A stretch of DNA of 64,000 nt, from NCBI RefSeq assembly GCF_009711715.1, contig NZ_VENF01000009.1:186001-250000 (forward strand), read 5' to 3'. Shown here one piece after another: positions 8,462 through 18,012 of this stretch. Under the pieces are notes generated by a model that saw nothing but the letters and a program-made list of their open reading frames with translations, did not search any database and was not told the origin of the DNA. The position numbers and the translations under genes are program-made. The stretch comes from Methylophaga sp. GTDB taxonomy: Bacteria; Pseudomonadota; Gammaproteobacteria; Nitrosococcales; Methylophagaceae. The first letter of the stretch is position 1. The number at the start of each line of letters is the position of its first letter.

Positions 8462-9067
8462 TCAGACGACATTTTCTGCCAGCTTCAGATACAGTTCGTG
8501 CAATTGTCTGAGCTGAGGAATGAGCGAGGCGACAGTATCACTGTTGTCGATAATGTCATCAGCAACAGCCAGTCGTTCCGCACGCTGACACTGGCTTTCC
8601 AGCATTTTCCTGGCTTCGTTTTCAGTGATATTGTCTCGAGTCATCAGCCTCGATAACTGCGTCTTTTCATCGATATCCACGACGGCAATGCGATCCACCA
8701 GATCCTGCATTTGAGCCTCAACCAGCAGCGGCACCGAGAGAATACAATAGGGCGACTGGCAGTCAGCGGCCGCAGCCAGCATTTCTCGCCTGACCTCAGG
8801 GTGAGTGATCGATTCCAGAGTCTGCCTGGCCGCGACATCACTAAAAATACGCTTCCGTAACCAGGCGCGGTTAATTTCCCCGTTTTGCTGAAGTACCTCA
8901 TCACCAAAAGCCGCGATCACCCGCTGATAGCAAGGCGTGTGTTTAGCCAGCAGATTTCTGGCAATGACATCGGCATCAATGACCGTCGCACCCAGTTTCT
9001 GGAACATGGCCGTGACAGTCGATTTGCCACTGGCGACACCGCCGGTCAGTCCTACTTTGAAAGTCAT
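8462..9067 (-). CDS. coaE: Dephospho-CoA kinase
   Basis: Catalyses the last step of coenzyme A synthesis, phosphorylating the ribose 3' hydroxyl of dephospho-CoA. The P-loop GLTGGVASGKST is at residues 6-17, followed by the DADVIARNL segment that binds substrate and the lid region RLMTRDNITENEA. At 201 residues it has the normal length. Its ATG overlaps the pilD stop by one base (TGATG), which suggests coupled translation within the pil operon. coaBC, an earlier step of the same pathway, is at 62.7 kb. Confidence 0.96.
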   Translation of the reverse strand: MTFKVGLTGGVASGKSTVTAMFQKLGATVIDADVIARNLLAKHTPCYQRVIAAFGDEVLQQNGEINRAWLRKRIFSDVAARQTLESITHPEVRREMLAAAADCQSPYCILSVPLLVEAQMQDLVDRIAVVDIDEKTQLSRLMTRDNITENEARKMLESQCQRAERLAVADDIIDNSDTVASLIPQLRQLHELYLKLAENVV

Positions 9068-9936
9068 CAGCTCAGGCCGACAGTGCCCAGATAGAGGCGG
9101 TTAAGGCTGTCCCCCCAGATAAGGGCAATCCAGCCTGCTGCAGCGAGGTAGGGGCCGAAAGGAATCGGGGTATCACGCTGGTGATTTTTTATTAACACCA
9201 GACTTATTCCCACCACAGCACCAACCAGTGAGGAGAGCAATACAATCATCGGCAGAGATTGCCAGCCCATCCAGGCACCAAGCGCGGCCAGCAATTTAAA
9301 ATCACCATAGCCCATCCCTTCCTTACCGGTAATGAGTCTGAACAGGTGATAAATGCTCCACAGCACAAGGTAGCCGGCAATAGCACCAATCACGCTGCTA
9401 GTCAGGTCAGTGAACTGACCAAACAGGTTGAACAGGATACCGAGCCAGACCAGCGGTAGCGTGATTTTATCGGGAAGCAACTGGTGGTCGAGATCGATAA
9501 ACGTCAGTGCAATCAGTGACCAGGTCAACAGCAGTGCTCCCAGACAGGCCCAACTGAAGCCAAAATGCCAGGCAACGAGTAAAGAGAGAATGCCTGTGAT
9601 GGCTTCGACAACGGGGTAACGGGCCGAGATTGCAGCACCGCAGCCACGGCATTTCCCACCCAGAAACAGGTAGCTGATGATCGGAATATTCTCGACAGCC
9701 GTGATCGCATGCTGACAATGCGGACAGCGCGAGCGGGGTGTGGAGAGGTTGAAAACCGTCTGTGGCGACGCTGGCTGGTTTGACAATTCCGCGCACTGAT
9801 TTTCCCATTCCCGCTGCATCATCACAGGCAGACGGTAAATCACCACATTGAGAAAACTACCTACCAGAAGGCCCAGCAGGAGGCTTATCGTCAGCCAGGC
9901 TAAAGATGACGAAGCCAGAAAATTAATGGAATCCAT
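9067..9936 (-). CDS. pilD: Type IV prepilin peptidase / N-methyltransferase PilD
   Basis: An inner-membrane aspartic protease of 289 residues that cleaves the leader of prepilins and type II secretion pseudopilins and methylates the new N-terminus. The N-terminal methyltransferase-type cysteine tetrad is present (Cys71, Cys74, Cys96, Cys99). The catalytic aspartates lie in FIDLDHQLLPD (about 148) and GYGD (Asp212). About seven to eight membrane segments are visible. It lies 3 bases after pilC. Confidence 0.97.
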   Translation of the reverse strand: MDSINFLASSSLAWLTISLLLGLLVGSFLNVVIYRLPVMMQREWENQCAELSNQPASPQTVFNLSTPRSRCPHCQHAITAVENIPIISYLFLGGKCRGCGAAISARYPVVEAITGILSLLVAWHFGFSWACLGALLLTWSLIALTFIDLDHQLLPDKITLPLVWLGILFNLFGQFTDLTSSVIGAIAGYLVLWSIYHLFRLITGKEGMGYGDFKLLAALGAWMGWQSLPMIVLLSSLVGAVVGISLVLIKNHQRDTPIPFGPYLAAAGWIALIWGDSLNRLYLGTVGLS

Positions 9937-9939
9937 TCT

Positions 9940-11181
9940 TTAAACAACAGCGCCAAGTTTAAATATGGGCAGATACATCGCGATAACAAGCGTACCAATG
10001 ACAACACCCAGAAAAGCCATAATTAATGGTTCCATCAGTGCAGTCATATTATCCACAGCTTCATCCACTTCACGTTCGAAGAAGTCAGCGACCTTTGCAA
10101 GCATAGAATCGAGTGAACCAGATTCTTCGCCAATGGCCGTCATTTGAACGGCCATATTAGGAAACAACTCGGTAGCCAGCATGGCCTTGTTCAGTTGCGT
10201 GCCGGTAGCTACTTCATCGCGCATCTCCAGTGTGGCTTCACTGAATACGATATTACCGGTAGCACCTGCCACAGAGGTCATTGCTTCTACCATTGGTACG
10301 CCGGCTTTGAACATGGTGGAGAAGGTTCTGGCAAAGCGTGCAATGGCGCCTTTATGCAAGACATTCCCGATGATGGGCAATTTTAATAACAACCTGTCCA
10401 AAAAGTGCTGCAGTTTTCGAGAGCGCTTTTTGGCGGCGAGAAAACCGACTATCGTGCCAATAATGCCACCGAATAACAGCCACCAAAACTCTTGGAACCA
10501 CTGTGACAGGGAAATAACCATCTTGGTCAGACCAGGCAAGTCAGCGCCAAATCCAGTGAAAAGGGCTTCAAACTGTGGAATCACGAAGATCATCAAAATC
10601 GAGGTAACGATAAAGGCCACGACAACGATAGCCGAAGGATAGACCAGCGCTTTGCGAATTTTTGATTTGAGCGCTTCGGTTTTTTCCTGATAATCAGCGA
10701 TTTCATGTAGCAGAGTTTCCAGCGTACCTGACTGCTCACCGGCATTGACGAGGTTGACGTAAAGATCGTCAAAGTGCAGTGGAAACTTAGACAAGGAGTC
10801 AGCAAGGCTGGTACCTGATTCAACATCCGATTTGATGGCGAGTACCATTTCCTGCATGCTCGCATTCTCATGGCCTTGACCGATGATTTCCATTGACTGC
10901 ATCAACGGCACACCTGATGACATCATTGTCGCCAACTGACGGCTGAAGACAGCGATATCTGCAGGTTTGATTTTGGGCTTACGCGGGGCGAAGAGATCCT
11001 TGGGCTTTTTCTTGACTTTAAGTGGCGTCACGCCCTGTCGACGCAATTCTGCCCTTACCTGATTAACATTTTCACCGCTTAACTGACCTTTGACACGGCG
11101 ACCCTGCTTGTTGGTGCCTTGCCATAGGTAAATATCAGGGACCTTGACCTTTTTAGCCTTGCTTGCTTGCGCTTGTGCCAC
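9940..11181 (-). CDS. pilC: Type IV pilus inner-membrane platform protein PilC
   Basis: A GspF/PilC family protein of 413 residues. The two repeated cytoplasmic helical domains each begin FSRQLATMMSSGVPLMQ (about 85) and FARTFSTMFKAGVPMVE (about 285). Three membrane segments follow the usual pattern, near 185-210, 235-255 and 385-405. It links the PilB/PilT motors to the pilus base. It starts 3 bases after the pilB stop. No pilin (pilA) gene, which often lies beside pilB, is present on this side. Confidence 0.97.
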   Translation of the reverse strand: MAQAQASKAKKVKVPDIYLWQGTNKQGRRVKGQLSGENVNQVRAELRRQGVTPLKVKKKPKDLFAPRKPKIKPADIAVFSRQLATMMSSGVPLMQSMEIIGQGHENASMQEMVLAIKSDVESGTSLADSLSKFPLHFDDLYVNLVNAGEQSGTLETLLHEIADYQEKTEALKSKIRKALVYPSAIVVVAFIVTSILMIFVIPQFEALFTGFGADLPGLTKMVISLSQWFQEFWWLLFGGIIGTIVGFLAAKKRSRKLQHFLDRLLLKLPIIGNVLHKGAIARFARTFSTMFKAGVPMVEAMTSVAGATGNIVFSEATLEMRDEVATGTQLNKAMLATELFPNMAVQMTAIGEESGSLDSMLAKVADFFEREVDEAVDNMTALMEPLIMAFLGVVIGTLVIAMYLPIFKLGAVV

Positions 11182-11184
11182 CCG

Positions 11185-12897
11185 CTACTCCTTGATCACA
11201 CGGTTGATTTCTTCCAGGCTGGTCAGCCCCGCGGCGACTTTTTTCAGACCGGACTTGCGCAGATCATCGATGCCTTCTTTTTCTGCCTGATCGGCCAGCT
11301 GCATCGAGTTACCGCCTTCCATAATGATACGCCCCATGGCATCTGATACGGGCATAACCTGATAAACACCGACACGACCCTTGTAACCCTCAGTACAACT
11401 GTCGCAGCCAACGGCCTTGTATATGGTGACACCTGCGTCTATTTGCTGTTGCGTGAAACCTTCTTCCAGCAGCACATCATTGGGCAGATTTTCCGCGGCT
11501 TTACATTTACTGCAGAGTCTTCTGGCAAGACGCTGTGCAATAATCAAAGTCACCGCAGAAGCGATATTAAATGCCGGCACGCCCATATTGGCAAGCCGTG
11601 TTAATGTCTGTGGTGCGTCATTGGTATGCAGGGTAGAAAACACCATATGACCGGTCTGCGCCGCTTTAATCGCTATTTCTGCGGTTTCCAGATCCCGGAT
11701 CTCACCCACCATGATGACATCCGGATCCTGACGCAGGAAAGCACGCAAGCAGGCGGTGAAGCCGAGGCCGATAGCCGGATGCACGTTAACCTGATTCACG
11801 CCGGGCAGACTGATTTCTGCCGGGTCTTCCGCGGTGGAGATATTCCTGTCACCGGTATTGAGAATATTCAGTGCGGTATAGAGCGAGACGGTTTTACCAC
11901 TGCCGGTCGGACCGGTGACTAGGATCATGCCATAGGGTTTGTGCATGGTTTCAAGGAAGACGCGTTTTTGATCTTCTTCGTAACCGAGCGCATCAATTCC
12001 CATCTGAGCACTGGTCGGATCCAGAATCCGCAAGACAATTTTCTCGCCGAACAGGGTCGGGCAGGTATTGACACGAAAATCGATGGCTTTGGTTTTAGAC
12101 AGTTTAAGCCGCATGCGGCCGTCCTGGGGAATACGGCGTTCGGCGATATTCAGTCGTGATAATACTTTGAGTCGGGCGGCGATACGACCACCCAGAGCTA
12201 CCGGCGCTCCTTTCATTTCATGCAGAATGCCGTCAATCCGCATCCGCACGCGGTATTTCTTTTCATAGGGTTCAAAGTGAATATCCGAGGCGCCGGATTT
12301 AATCGCGGTGGTCAGGATGCCATTAATGAAACGTACGACCGGTGTATCATCAATATTGGCTTCATTGATGGTTTCGGTTTTGTCCTCATCCGGGCCGAGG
12401 TCGATATCATCAAGATCGGCATCCTGAAACTCATCCAGTTTTTCATCGGCTTTGTCGAGCGCTTTTTCGATAATAACCGAGAGCTTCTGCTCATCGACCA
12501 GCACGGGATAAGTATTGAGGGCGGTGTTAAACTGGAACTCATCCAGCGCCTGCAGGTTGGTCGGGTCAGACAGCGCAACGTAGAGTCTTTTACCACGTTT
12601 GAATAAAGGCAGGGCATTGTGCTGACGAATCAGTTTTTCCTGAATCAGCTCGGTGGCTGACATATCCAGATTCATTGATTCGATATCAAACAGCGGGACA
12701 CCGAACTCCTGTGAAGCAATCGAAGCAATATCGGCGCTGCCCAGGATCTTGTGATTAACCAGGTAAGTAACAAAAGGCTGTTTGGCTTCTTTGGCGGCAG
12801 ACTGTGCGGAAAGCGCCTGTTCTTCGTTCAACAGACCTTCGTTGACCAGACGCCTGGCCAGACCGCTCAGTCTCATGGGGGTTGCCATATTTGCCAT
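11185..12897 (-). CDS. pilB: Type IV pilus extension ATPase PilB
   Basis: A hexameric cytoplasmic motor of 570 residues that drives pilin assembly. It has an N-terminal MshEN-like domain (about 10-150) and an acidic linker. The secretion ATPase core has Walker A GPTGSGKT (329-336), Walker B DVIMVGEIRD (393-402), Asp and His boxes, and the C-terminal tetracysteine zinc site starting CSKC (462-465) and ending in CDSC. First gene of the pilBCD-coaE-zapD-yacG run. An alternative ATG three codons downstream exists. Confidence 0.97.
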   Translation of the reverse strand: MANMATPMRLSGLARRLVNEGLLNEEQALSAQSAAKEAKQPFVTYLVNHKILGSADIASIASQEFGVPLFDIESMNLDMSATELIQEKLIRQHNALPLFKRGKRLYVALSDPTNLQALDEFQFNTALNTYPVLVDEQKLSVIIEKALDKADEKLDEFQDADLDDIDLGPDEDKTETINEANIDDTPVVRFINGILTTAIKSGASDIHFEPYEKKYRVRMRIDGILHEMKGAPVALGGRIAARLKVLSRLNIAERRIPQDGRMRLKLSKTKAIDFRVNTCPTLFGEKIVLRILDPTSAQMGIDALGYEEDQKRVFLETMHKPYGMILVTGPTGSGKTVSLYTALNILNTGDRNISTAEDPAEISLPGVNQVNVHPAIGLGFTACLRAFLRQDPDVIMVGEIRDLETAEIAIKAAQTGHMVFSTLHTNDAPQTLTRLANMGVPAFNIASAVTLIIAQRLARRLCSKCKAAENLPNDVLLEEGFTQQQIDAGVTIYKAVGCDSCTEGYKGRVGVYQVMPVSDAMGRIIMEGGNSMQLADQAEKEGIDDLRKSGLKKVAAGLTSLEEINRVIKE

Positions 12898-13004
12898 GAC
12901 TATTTGCGATTCCTTAACATAAGCACTGCTCTTAAACGCTAATAGTATGTAAGTTAAACAAGAAATTCTAGTTTCTCTATCAAGACGTCTGCGTCTTTCC
13001 TGTA

Positions 13005-13010
13005 TATACT
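13005..13010 (+). promoter_or_regulatory. Candidate -10 element before lptM
   Basis: TATACT lies 27 bases before the lptM ATG, with only a poor -35 match (AAGACG) 17 bases further up. The divergent gap between pilB and lptM (139 bases) must hold promoters for both directions; this is the best candidate for the rightward one, at low confidence. Confidence 0.3.
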
Positions 13011-13036
13011 GCCGTAAAATTTTTGGGGAATGAATT

Positions 13037-13165
13037 ATGCGAACTTTTCGACGCCATGGGCTACTGGCGCTAATGCTCTGTCTTCTGCTGTCGCTCAGTG
13101 CCTGCGGGCAGAAAGGGGACTTGTATCTGCCGGAAGGTAATCTGCAATTGCTGATGGCAGGTTAA
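13037..13165 (+). CDS. lptM: LptM-like small outer-membrane lipoprotein
   Basis: A 42-residue gene. A charged N-terminus (MRTFRRHG) is followed by a hydrophobic stretch and a lipobox Leu20-Ser21-Ala22-Cys23, then GQKGDLYLP, the hallmark of LptM/YifL. In E. coli LptM is a lipoprotein that helps mature the LptD LPS translocon. Here the mature part is very short (20 residues), ending MAG. The gene lies 8 bases before lysA, and YifL-type genes are typically found beside lysA or dapF, which supports the call. Confidence 0.87.
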   Translation: MRTFRRHGLLALMLCLLLSLSACGQKGDLYLPEGNLQLLMAG

Positions 13166-13173
13166 AACAGACA

Positions 13174-14424
13174 ATGGATTATTTTCAGCATCAATCCGGC
13201 AGTCTTTATGCCGAGCAGGTTCCCGTCACCGATATTGCGCAAGATTACGGTACCCCGACGTATATCTATTCCCGCAAAACCCTGGAACAACACTGGCAGG
13301 CGTTTGATCAAGCTTTTGGCGATTTGCCTCACCTGGTCTGTTATGCGGTCAAGGCCAATTCCAACCTGGCTGTGTTGAATGTGTTGGCGAGACTCGGCTC
13401 GGGTTTTGATATCGTCTCGGCAGGTGAGCTGGCAAGGGTCATAGCCGCTGGCGGTAGAGCCGATAAAACCGTTTTTTCCGGTGTGGGCAAAACTGAAGCC
13501 GAAATCGAGTATGCACTTGACCACAATATCCGCTGTTTCAATGTCGAATCGATCCCGGAATTGAGCCGGATTAATATGGTTGCTGCTCGGCTTGGTAAGC
13601 AGGCCCCGGTGTCGATTCGGGTTAACCCCGATGTCGATGCGCAAACGCATCCCTATATTTCAACCGGGTTGAAAGAGAACAAGTTCGGTATCGATATTGA
13701 ACAGGCCCGTTCGGTCTATCAATCGGCCAAATCAATGGCCAACCTCTCCGTGGTCGGTGTAGATTGTCATATCGGTTCCCAGCTGACCTCCGTGTCACCG
13801 TTTGTTGATGCCCTGAAACGCGTATTGGCGTTGATTGATGAACTGGCCGAAGACGGCATTGAAATTAAACATCTGGATATCGGCGGTGGACTGGGCATTC
13901 ACTATCGTGATGAAACTCCGCCGAGCCCTGCGGAATACGCGGCTGCGCTGAAACCGTTGCTAGCGGATCGGCAACTGGAAATTCTGCTGGAGCCGGGCCG
14001 GGCCATTGCCGGCAATGCCGGTATCCTGCTGACCAAAGTGGAATTTATTAAACCCACGGAGGCCAAACAGTTTGCGATTGTGGATGCGGCAATGAATGAT
14101 CTGTTGCGTCCTGCTTTGTATCAATCCTGGCAGGAAATTCAGCCAGTGCAGCTGGAAACCCGAGCCAATGCTGCGGTCTATGATATTGTGGGACCTATCT
14201 GTGAAACCGGTGATTTTCTGGGTAAAGACCGGGAGCTGGCGATCGAGCAGGGTGACCTTCTGGTGATACGATCAGCTGGAGCTTACGGTTTCACCATGAG
14301 TTCTAATTACAACTCGCGTCCGCGTGCTGCCGAGGTCATGGTCGACGGCAGTGAGGTTTACCTGGTGCGTGAACGCGAAACGGTTCAGGATTTGTTCGCC
14401 GGAGAACACGTATTACCGACATGA
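13174..14424 (+). CDS. lysA: Diaminopimelate decarboxylase
   Basis: PLP-dependent enzyme that decarboxylates meso-diaminopimelate to lysine, the last step of the pathway. The PLP lysine is Lys60 in CYAVKANSN. The barrel motifs HIGSQLT and [10 protein letters not shown] and the C-terminal [11 protein letters not shown] are present. At 416 residues the length is normal. It overlaps the dapF start by four bases (ATGA, 14421-14424). Pairing with dapF puts two consecutive steps of the pathway under common control. No lysine riboswitch is visible upstream. Confidence 0.97.
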   Translation: MDYFQHQSGSLYAEQVPVTDIAQDYGTPTYIYSRKTLEQHWQAFDQAFGDLPHLVCYAVKANSNLAVLNVLARLGSGFDIVSAGELARVIAAGGRADKTVFSGVGKTEAEIEYALDHNIRCFNVESIPELSRINMVAARLGKQAPVSIRVNPDVDAQTHPYISTGLKENKFGIDIEQARSVYQSAKSMANLSVVGVDCHIGSQLTSVSPFVDALKRVLALIDELAEDGIEIKHLDIGGGLGIHYRDETPPSPAEYAAALKPLLADRQLEILLEPGRAIAGNAGILLTKVEFIKPTEAKQFAIVDAAMNDLLRPALYQSWQEIQPVQLETRANAAVYDIVGPICETGDFLGKDRELAIEQGDLLVIRSAGAYGFTMSSNYNSRPRAAEVMVDGSEVYLVRERETVQDLFAGEHVLPT

Positions 14425-15275
14425 GCAGTCTCAAATTCAGCAAAATGCATGGCCTGGGTAATGATTTTATCGTTATCAACGCCATCGACCAGCGCGTCGT
14501 ACTGAGCGACAGCCAGATTCGGTTTCTGGCTGATCGTCATTTCGGCGTGGGTTGCGATCAGGTTCTGCTGGTAGAGAAGTCGGACTCTGAGGCAGCGGAT
14601 TTCAGATACCGTATCTTCAATGCCGATGGCGGCGAAGTGTCCCAATGCGGTAATGGTGCCCGCTGTTTTGCCCGTTTTGTTCGTGAAAAAGGGCTGAGCA
14701 ATAAAGACAGCATCGCGGTAGAAACCGCTTCCGGCCTGATTTATCCGACCATTCAAGCGGATGGTTCTGTCACCGTCGATATGGGCAAGCCCCAGTTTGA
14801 TCCTCGCCGTATCCCATTTGCAGCCGAGGAACTGGCCACGACCTATATGATCGCAGTTCCCGAGCACGGTAAAAAAGAAATCAGCGCCTTGTCGATGGGG
14901 AATCCGCATGCGGTGATGCTGGTGGACAATGTTGATACGGCGCCGGTGCTGGAAATCGGTCCACTGGTGGAGTCTCATGAACGATTTCCGGAACGGGTCA
15001 ATGTCGGTTTCATGCAGCTGCAGGATGCCGGTCATATCCGTCTGCGGGTATTTGAGCGTGGCTCGGGGGAAACATCGGCCTGTGGCACCGGTGCCTGTGC
15101 CGCAGTCGTCAGTGGTATCCGTCGTGGTTTACTATCCACTGAAGTGACCGTCTCTTTGCCGGGCGGTGAACTGCAAATCAGCTGGCCGGATGAAGACAGC
15201 GCTGTCTGGATGACCGGACCGGCAGAACATGTATTTGATGGAGAAATAGCGTGGGCGACGCTGGAAAACAAATAA
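14421..15275 (+). CDS. dapF: Diaminopimelate epimerase
   Basis: Converts LL- to meso-diaminopimelate, the substrate of LysA and of peptidoglycan synthesis. The two catalytic cysteines are Cys76 (SQCGNGARC) and Cys221 (SACGTGACA), one in each half of the pseudo-symmetric fold. The N-terminal MHGLGNDF motif is intact. The 3' end overlaps the next gene by 25 bases. Confidence 0.97.
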   Translation: MSSLKFSKMHGLGNDFIVINAIDQRVVLSDSQIRFLADRHFGVGCDQVLLVEKSDSEAADFRYRIFNADGGEVSQCGNGARCFARFVREKGLSNKDSIAVETASGLIYPTIQADGSVTVDMGKPQFDPRRIPFAAEELATTYMIAVPEHGKKEISALSMGNPHAVMLVDNVDTAPVLEIGPLVESHERFPERVNVGFMQLQDAGHIRLRVFERGSGETSACGTGACAAVVSGIRRGLLSTEVTVSLPGGELQISWPDEDSAVWMTGPAEHVFDGEIAWATLENK

Positions 15276-15952
15276 CCCTGGCTCAACTTCAAGCCTATCT
15301 GCAATCTCACCCGGATATTTTTCTGCAGCATCCTGAACTGCTGGAAGAACTGGAACTCCACAGTTCGCCTGAAGGTACGATCTCTCTTGCACAAAAACAG
15401 CAGCAACGGCTCAAAGAAAAAAACAAACAGCTGAACGATCAACTTCGTGCATTGATTGAGAATGCTCACAGCAATGCCGAGTTACAGCATCGAGTCCACG
15501 CGCTGTGCCTGAGTCTGCTGGATGCGGCAGATCTTGGCAGTCTGATTAAAAGTCTGATGGAAGAACTGCAGCGGGAGTTCGCTGCCGATGATGTCGCTGT
15601 CAGACTGTTTTACGGCGATAAGACTTTTGAACTGCCCGACACCAAAGCCAATGTCGGCCAGCTTCACGCGGACGATACCAAACTGCGCAGTTTTGATAAC
15701 CTGCTCAGCAAGCAAAAACCTATCTGTGGCCGCCTGACCAAAGCCCAGAAGCAACTGCTGTTTAATGACAAGGCAGACAATATTCAATCTGTCGCCTGTC
15801 TGCCTCTGGGGCATGAACCCTGCGCCGGCCTGCTGGCTATCGGCAGTGAGGACCCAAACCGCTTTCATGCGGATATGGCAACCGATTATCTGAGTTTTCT
15901 GGGCGAAGTATTCATGCGCGTGCTTCGCTACCACACGCATAGCCATGGCTGA
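15251..15952 (+). CDS. DUF484 (YigA-like) GAF-fold protein
   Basis: A protein of 233 residues starting at GTG 15251 behind a GGAGAAA ribosome site inside the end of dapF. The N-terminal part ([27 protein letters not shown]) is the conserved DUF484 opening. A coiled-coil segment (about 45-80) is followed by a GAF-like domain with [17 protein letters not shown]. The function is unknown. The dapF-DUF484-xerC order is conserved across gammaproteobacteria, which hints at a link with cell envelope growth or chromosome resolution without proving one. Confidence 0.9.
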   Translation: MGDAGKQITLAQLQAYLQSHPDIFLQHPELLEELELHSSPEGTISLAQKQQQRLKEKNKQLNDQLRALIENAHSNAELQHRVHALCLSLLDAADLGSLIKSLMEELQREFAADDVAVRLFYGDKTFELPDTKANVGQLHADDTKLRSFDNLLSKQKPICGRLTKAQKQLLFNDKADNIQSVACLPLGHEPCAGLLAIGSEDPNRFHADMATDYLSFLGEVFMRVLRYHTHSHG

Positions 15953-16856
15953 CACGCTGGCCGGCACGGTAGACGACTTCCTGGATTATCTGGCGCTGCA
16001 GCGTCGCCTCTCAACCCACACGGTCAGTAATTACCGCCGTGATCTGCACCAACTCACCGAGTTCTGCCAGCGAGATGAGCTAAAGAGCTGGGCAACACTC
16101 AAAACCAGGGATCTGCGTCAGTTTTCTGCTTTTCTGCATCGAAAAGGCCTCTCCAGCCGAAGTATTCAACGCATGCTGTCAGCCGTACGATCCTTTTATC
16201 AGTATCTGATTAAGCAAGGACTGGCTGACCACAATCCGGCGCTGGCCGTACAAGCTCCCAAAGCCGAAAAACGTCTGCCTTCCACCCTCGATGTCGATCA
16301 GATGAATGCGCTGCTCGATCACACCCAGCCCGATACCTTCGTCGCCACCCGCGACCGGGCCATCATGGAACTGTTTTATTCATCAGGTCTCCGGCTGGCC
16401 GAGCTTGCTGAACTGGATCTGCGTGATATCGACTTCGGTGACCGACTGGTGCATGTCACCGGTAAAGGGCAAAAAGATCGGGTCTGCCCGGTGGGGGCGC
16501 AAGCCATTAAAGCTCTACAGAACTGGTTGGAAAAACGGGATCAGGCTGGCTTTTTTGATCAGCCAGCGGTGTTTATCACCCAGCAGGGCCGTCGCCTCGG
16601 TGTGCGTTCGATTCAAAAGCGTTTGAGCTACTGGGGAAAAAAACACGGGATTTCCGATCACGTGCATCCGCACCGGTTGCGACATGCGTTTGCCTCACAC
16701 ATGCTGGAATCGAGTGGGGATTTAAGAGCGGTGCAGGAGCTGCTGGGGCATGCGGATATCAGTACCACGCAGATTTATACCCATGTGGATTTTCAGCATT
16801 TAGCGAAGGTTTATGATTCGGCGCATCCTCGCGCCAAGAAGCGCTCAGATTCCTGA
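15945..16856 (+). CDS. xerC: Tyrosine recombinase XerC
   Basis: Resolves chromosome dimers at dif together with XerD. The 303 residues have the N-terminal SAM-like core-binding domain (about 8-95) and a catalytic domain with the full set Arg150, Lys174, His243, Arg246, His269 and Tyr278 (THVDF follows). It overlaps DUF484 by eight bases and is the last gene of the lptM-lysA-dapF run. Its conserved position argues for XerC rather than a mobile integrase, even though a repeat-rich region follows directly. Confidence 0.95.
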   Translation: MADTLAGTVDDFLDYLALQRRLSTHTVSNYRRDLHQLTEFCQRDELKSWATLKTRDLRQFSAFLHRKGLSSRSIQRMLSAVRSFYQYLIKQGLADHNPALAVQAPKAEKRLPSTLDVDQMNALLDHTQPDTFVATRDRAIMELFYSSGLRLAELAELDLRDIDFGDRLVHVTGKGQKDRVCPVGAQAIKALQNWLEKRDQAGFFDQPAVFITQQGRRLGVRSIQKRLSYWGKKHGISDHVHPHRLRHAFASHMLESSGDLRAVQELLGHADISTTQIYTHVDFQHLAKVYDSAHPRAKKRSDS

Positions 16857-16990
16857 TGGTTTGAGGCTATTAACCACAGAGGCACAGAGTTAATCTTTCT
16901 GCTTTAAGTATTGTAAGAGTAACTGCCAGAGCAGACTGGCTTTGACCCTGTCCCGTCATTGCGAACGTAGTGAAGCAATCCAGGCCCGGT
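16857..16990. other. Non-coding repeat-like stretch after xerC
   Basis: No gene is seen. It contains a CCACAGAGGCACAGAG segment near 16873 and a TCATTGCGAACGTAGTGAAG segment near 16956, both of a style I associate with dispersed intergenic repeats. A short inverted repeat GCCAG/CTGGC lies near 16923-16940. It abuts the left arm of the inverted-repeat element that follows. Confidence 0.5.
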
Positions 16991-17458
16991 TTTTCGGACT
17001 AAAGCCCGAGTTCATTCTTAGGTTTCATTTCGCCTTAGTGGCGAGTCAGGGAAATGCGCGCCCATTTCCCTAACAACCCTAGGGCGCCCCAATGTGCTGG
17101 CCTACGGCTCCACTGCGTTGCTCGGTTTATCTGGGGATTGGTCAAAACTCGCTGCGCTCAGACACTGCCCAATCCTTATCCAGATAAACCTGCGCTACTC
17201 GTCAGCACAAACGGGGATATTTGGGAGCAGAAATCACTGAGGTGAATAGTTGCTTTTTCTTTTCGCCCTTTTGTGAAGCCGAGCATCGCAGTCGTGACTG
17301 GATAAGCGCGAGCGTCTGTTTGAGCGTAGCGAGTTCGCGAGTGCCCAGTCATGGCGAGAAGCGCAGGGGACCCGCAGGGCAAGCAGTGGGCTGCCTTTTT
17401 GTTTGGTTCGTTTATTTTGGGCATGCAAAATAAATGAACTCGGGCTTTAGTCCGAAAA
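16991..17458. mobile_element. MITE-like element with perfect 26-bp terminal inverted repeats
   Basis: The 26 bases at 16991-17016 are an exact reverse complement of 17433-17458 (arms begin TTTTCGGACTAAAGCC and end CTTTAGTCCGAAAA). The 468-bp interval has no convincing gene. Its open frames have biased, palindrome-driven composition. It holds several nested hairpins: AGGGAAAT/ATTTCCCT near 17048-17074, a long imperfect one near 17126-17188 (TTTATCTGG with CCAGATAAA), and GTGACTGG/CCAGTCAT near 17296-17352. Perfect outer arms, small size and no transposase suggest a non-autonomous element. No clear target duplication is visible, so it could also be a decayed composite of repeats. Confidence 0.55.
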
Positions 17459-17548
17459 CAAGCAGGTTAAATCGCGCTATATAAACTTGAACTAAAGATA
17501 TACCGATGATTAGCTAAGTAGGGGCGTATTTATTATGCAAGGGAATCT

Positions 17549-18012
17549 ATGATGGAGTCTAAGAAGGATAACTGGGAAATCTACAAAATCATTGTTCAAG
17601 AGGTTGGAGAATATCGTGATTGGCCGATAAGAATTCTGACTTTTACTTCTGCCCTTCATTTTGCACTCATGGCTGCATTGACCATTAAAGAACTACTAGT
17701 GCCTCATCGCTTGTGTCGATAATTCTTTCGGTTATTTACATTGCAACAATTTATCACTTCACACATTGCCATCTAGAGTATCTTCGTTTACGCAAAGTGC
17801 AGGTTTTATTGAACTCAGCTTTGGATCTAGACCAATCTCTCTATCCAGAGAAATGGTTCAGGGAGAGACCAATTAAGCTAAGCGAAGGTTTGTGGGGATG
17901 GGGATTCTATGCGATATACGCAACTGCAATGTATCTTTATTTCTATGGTTGTAATTTGGCAGTTTGGTTTCGCATGGACAGTCAATTGATTACATCAGGT
18001 AAAGTTGAGTAG
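17549..18012 (+). pseudogene. Frameshifted small membrane protein of unknown function
   Basis: A good ribosome site (AAGGGAA) precedes ATG 17549/17552. This first frame encodes MESKKDNWEIYKIIVQ and a hydrophobic segment, then stops at 17722 (TAA). A second frame, shifted by one base, is open from 17689 and continues to TAG 18012; its only start is a GTG at 17713. It carries two further membrane segments (SIILSVIYIATIYHF; YAIYATAMYLYFYG). Joined near 17690 the parts would give one protein of about 153 residues with three membrane segments, so a single-base indel is likely. A sequencing error or two real small genes are alternatives. The AT-rich codon use differs from all neighbours, suggesting transfer. 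I do not recognise the family. Confidence 0.6.

Noticed and set aside
12898..13036. Lysine riboswitch upstream of lysA
   Set aside because: The space holds only about 140 bases shared with the pilB promoter and shows none of the riboswitch core elements.
15945..16856. XerC-like gene as the integrase of a genomic island
   Set aside because: Its overlap with DUF484 and the conserved dapF-DUF484-xerC order identify it as housekeeping XerC; no attachment site or tRNA is nearby.
16956..16976. Possible tRNA or rRNA fragment suggested by the GAACGTAGTGAAGC-type sequence
   Set aside because: No cloverleaf or rRNA core sequence could be drawn; it fits a dispersed repeat better.
17054..17433. Several overlapping open frames on both strands of about 60-80 codons within the inverted-repeat element
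   Set aside because: They arise from the palindromic, biased sequence, have no ribosome sites or domain-like composition, and occupy both strands at once.
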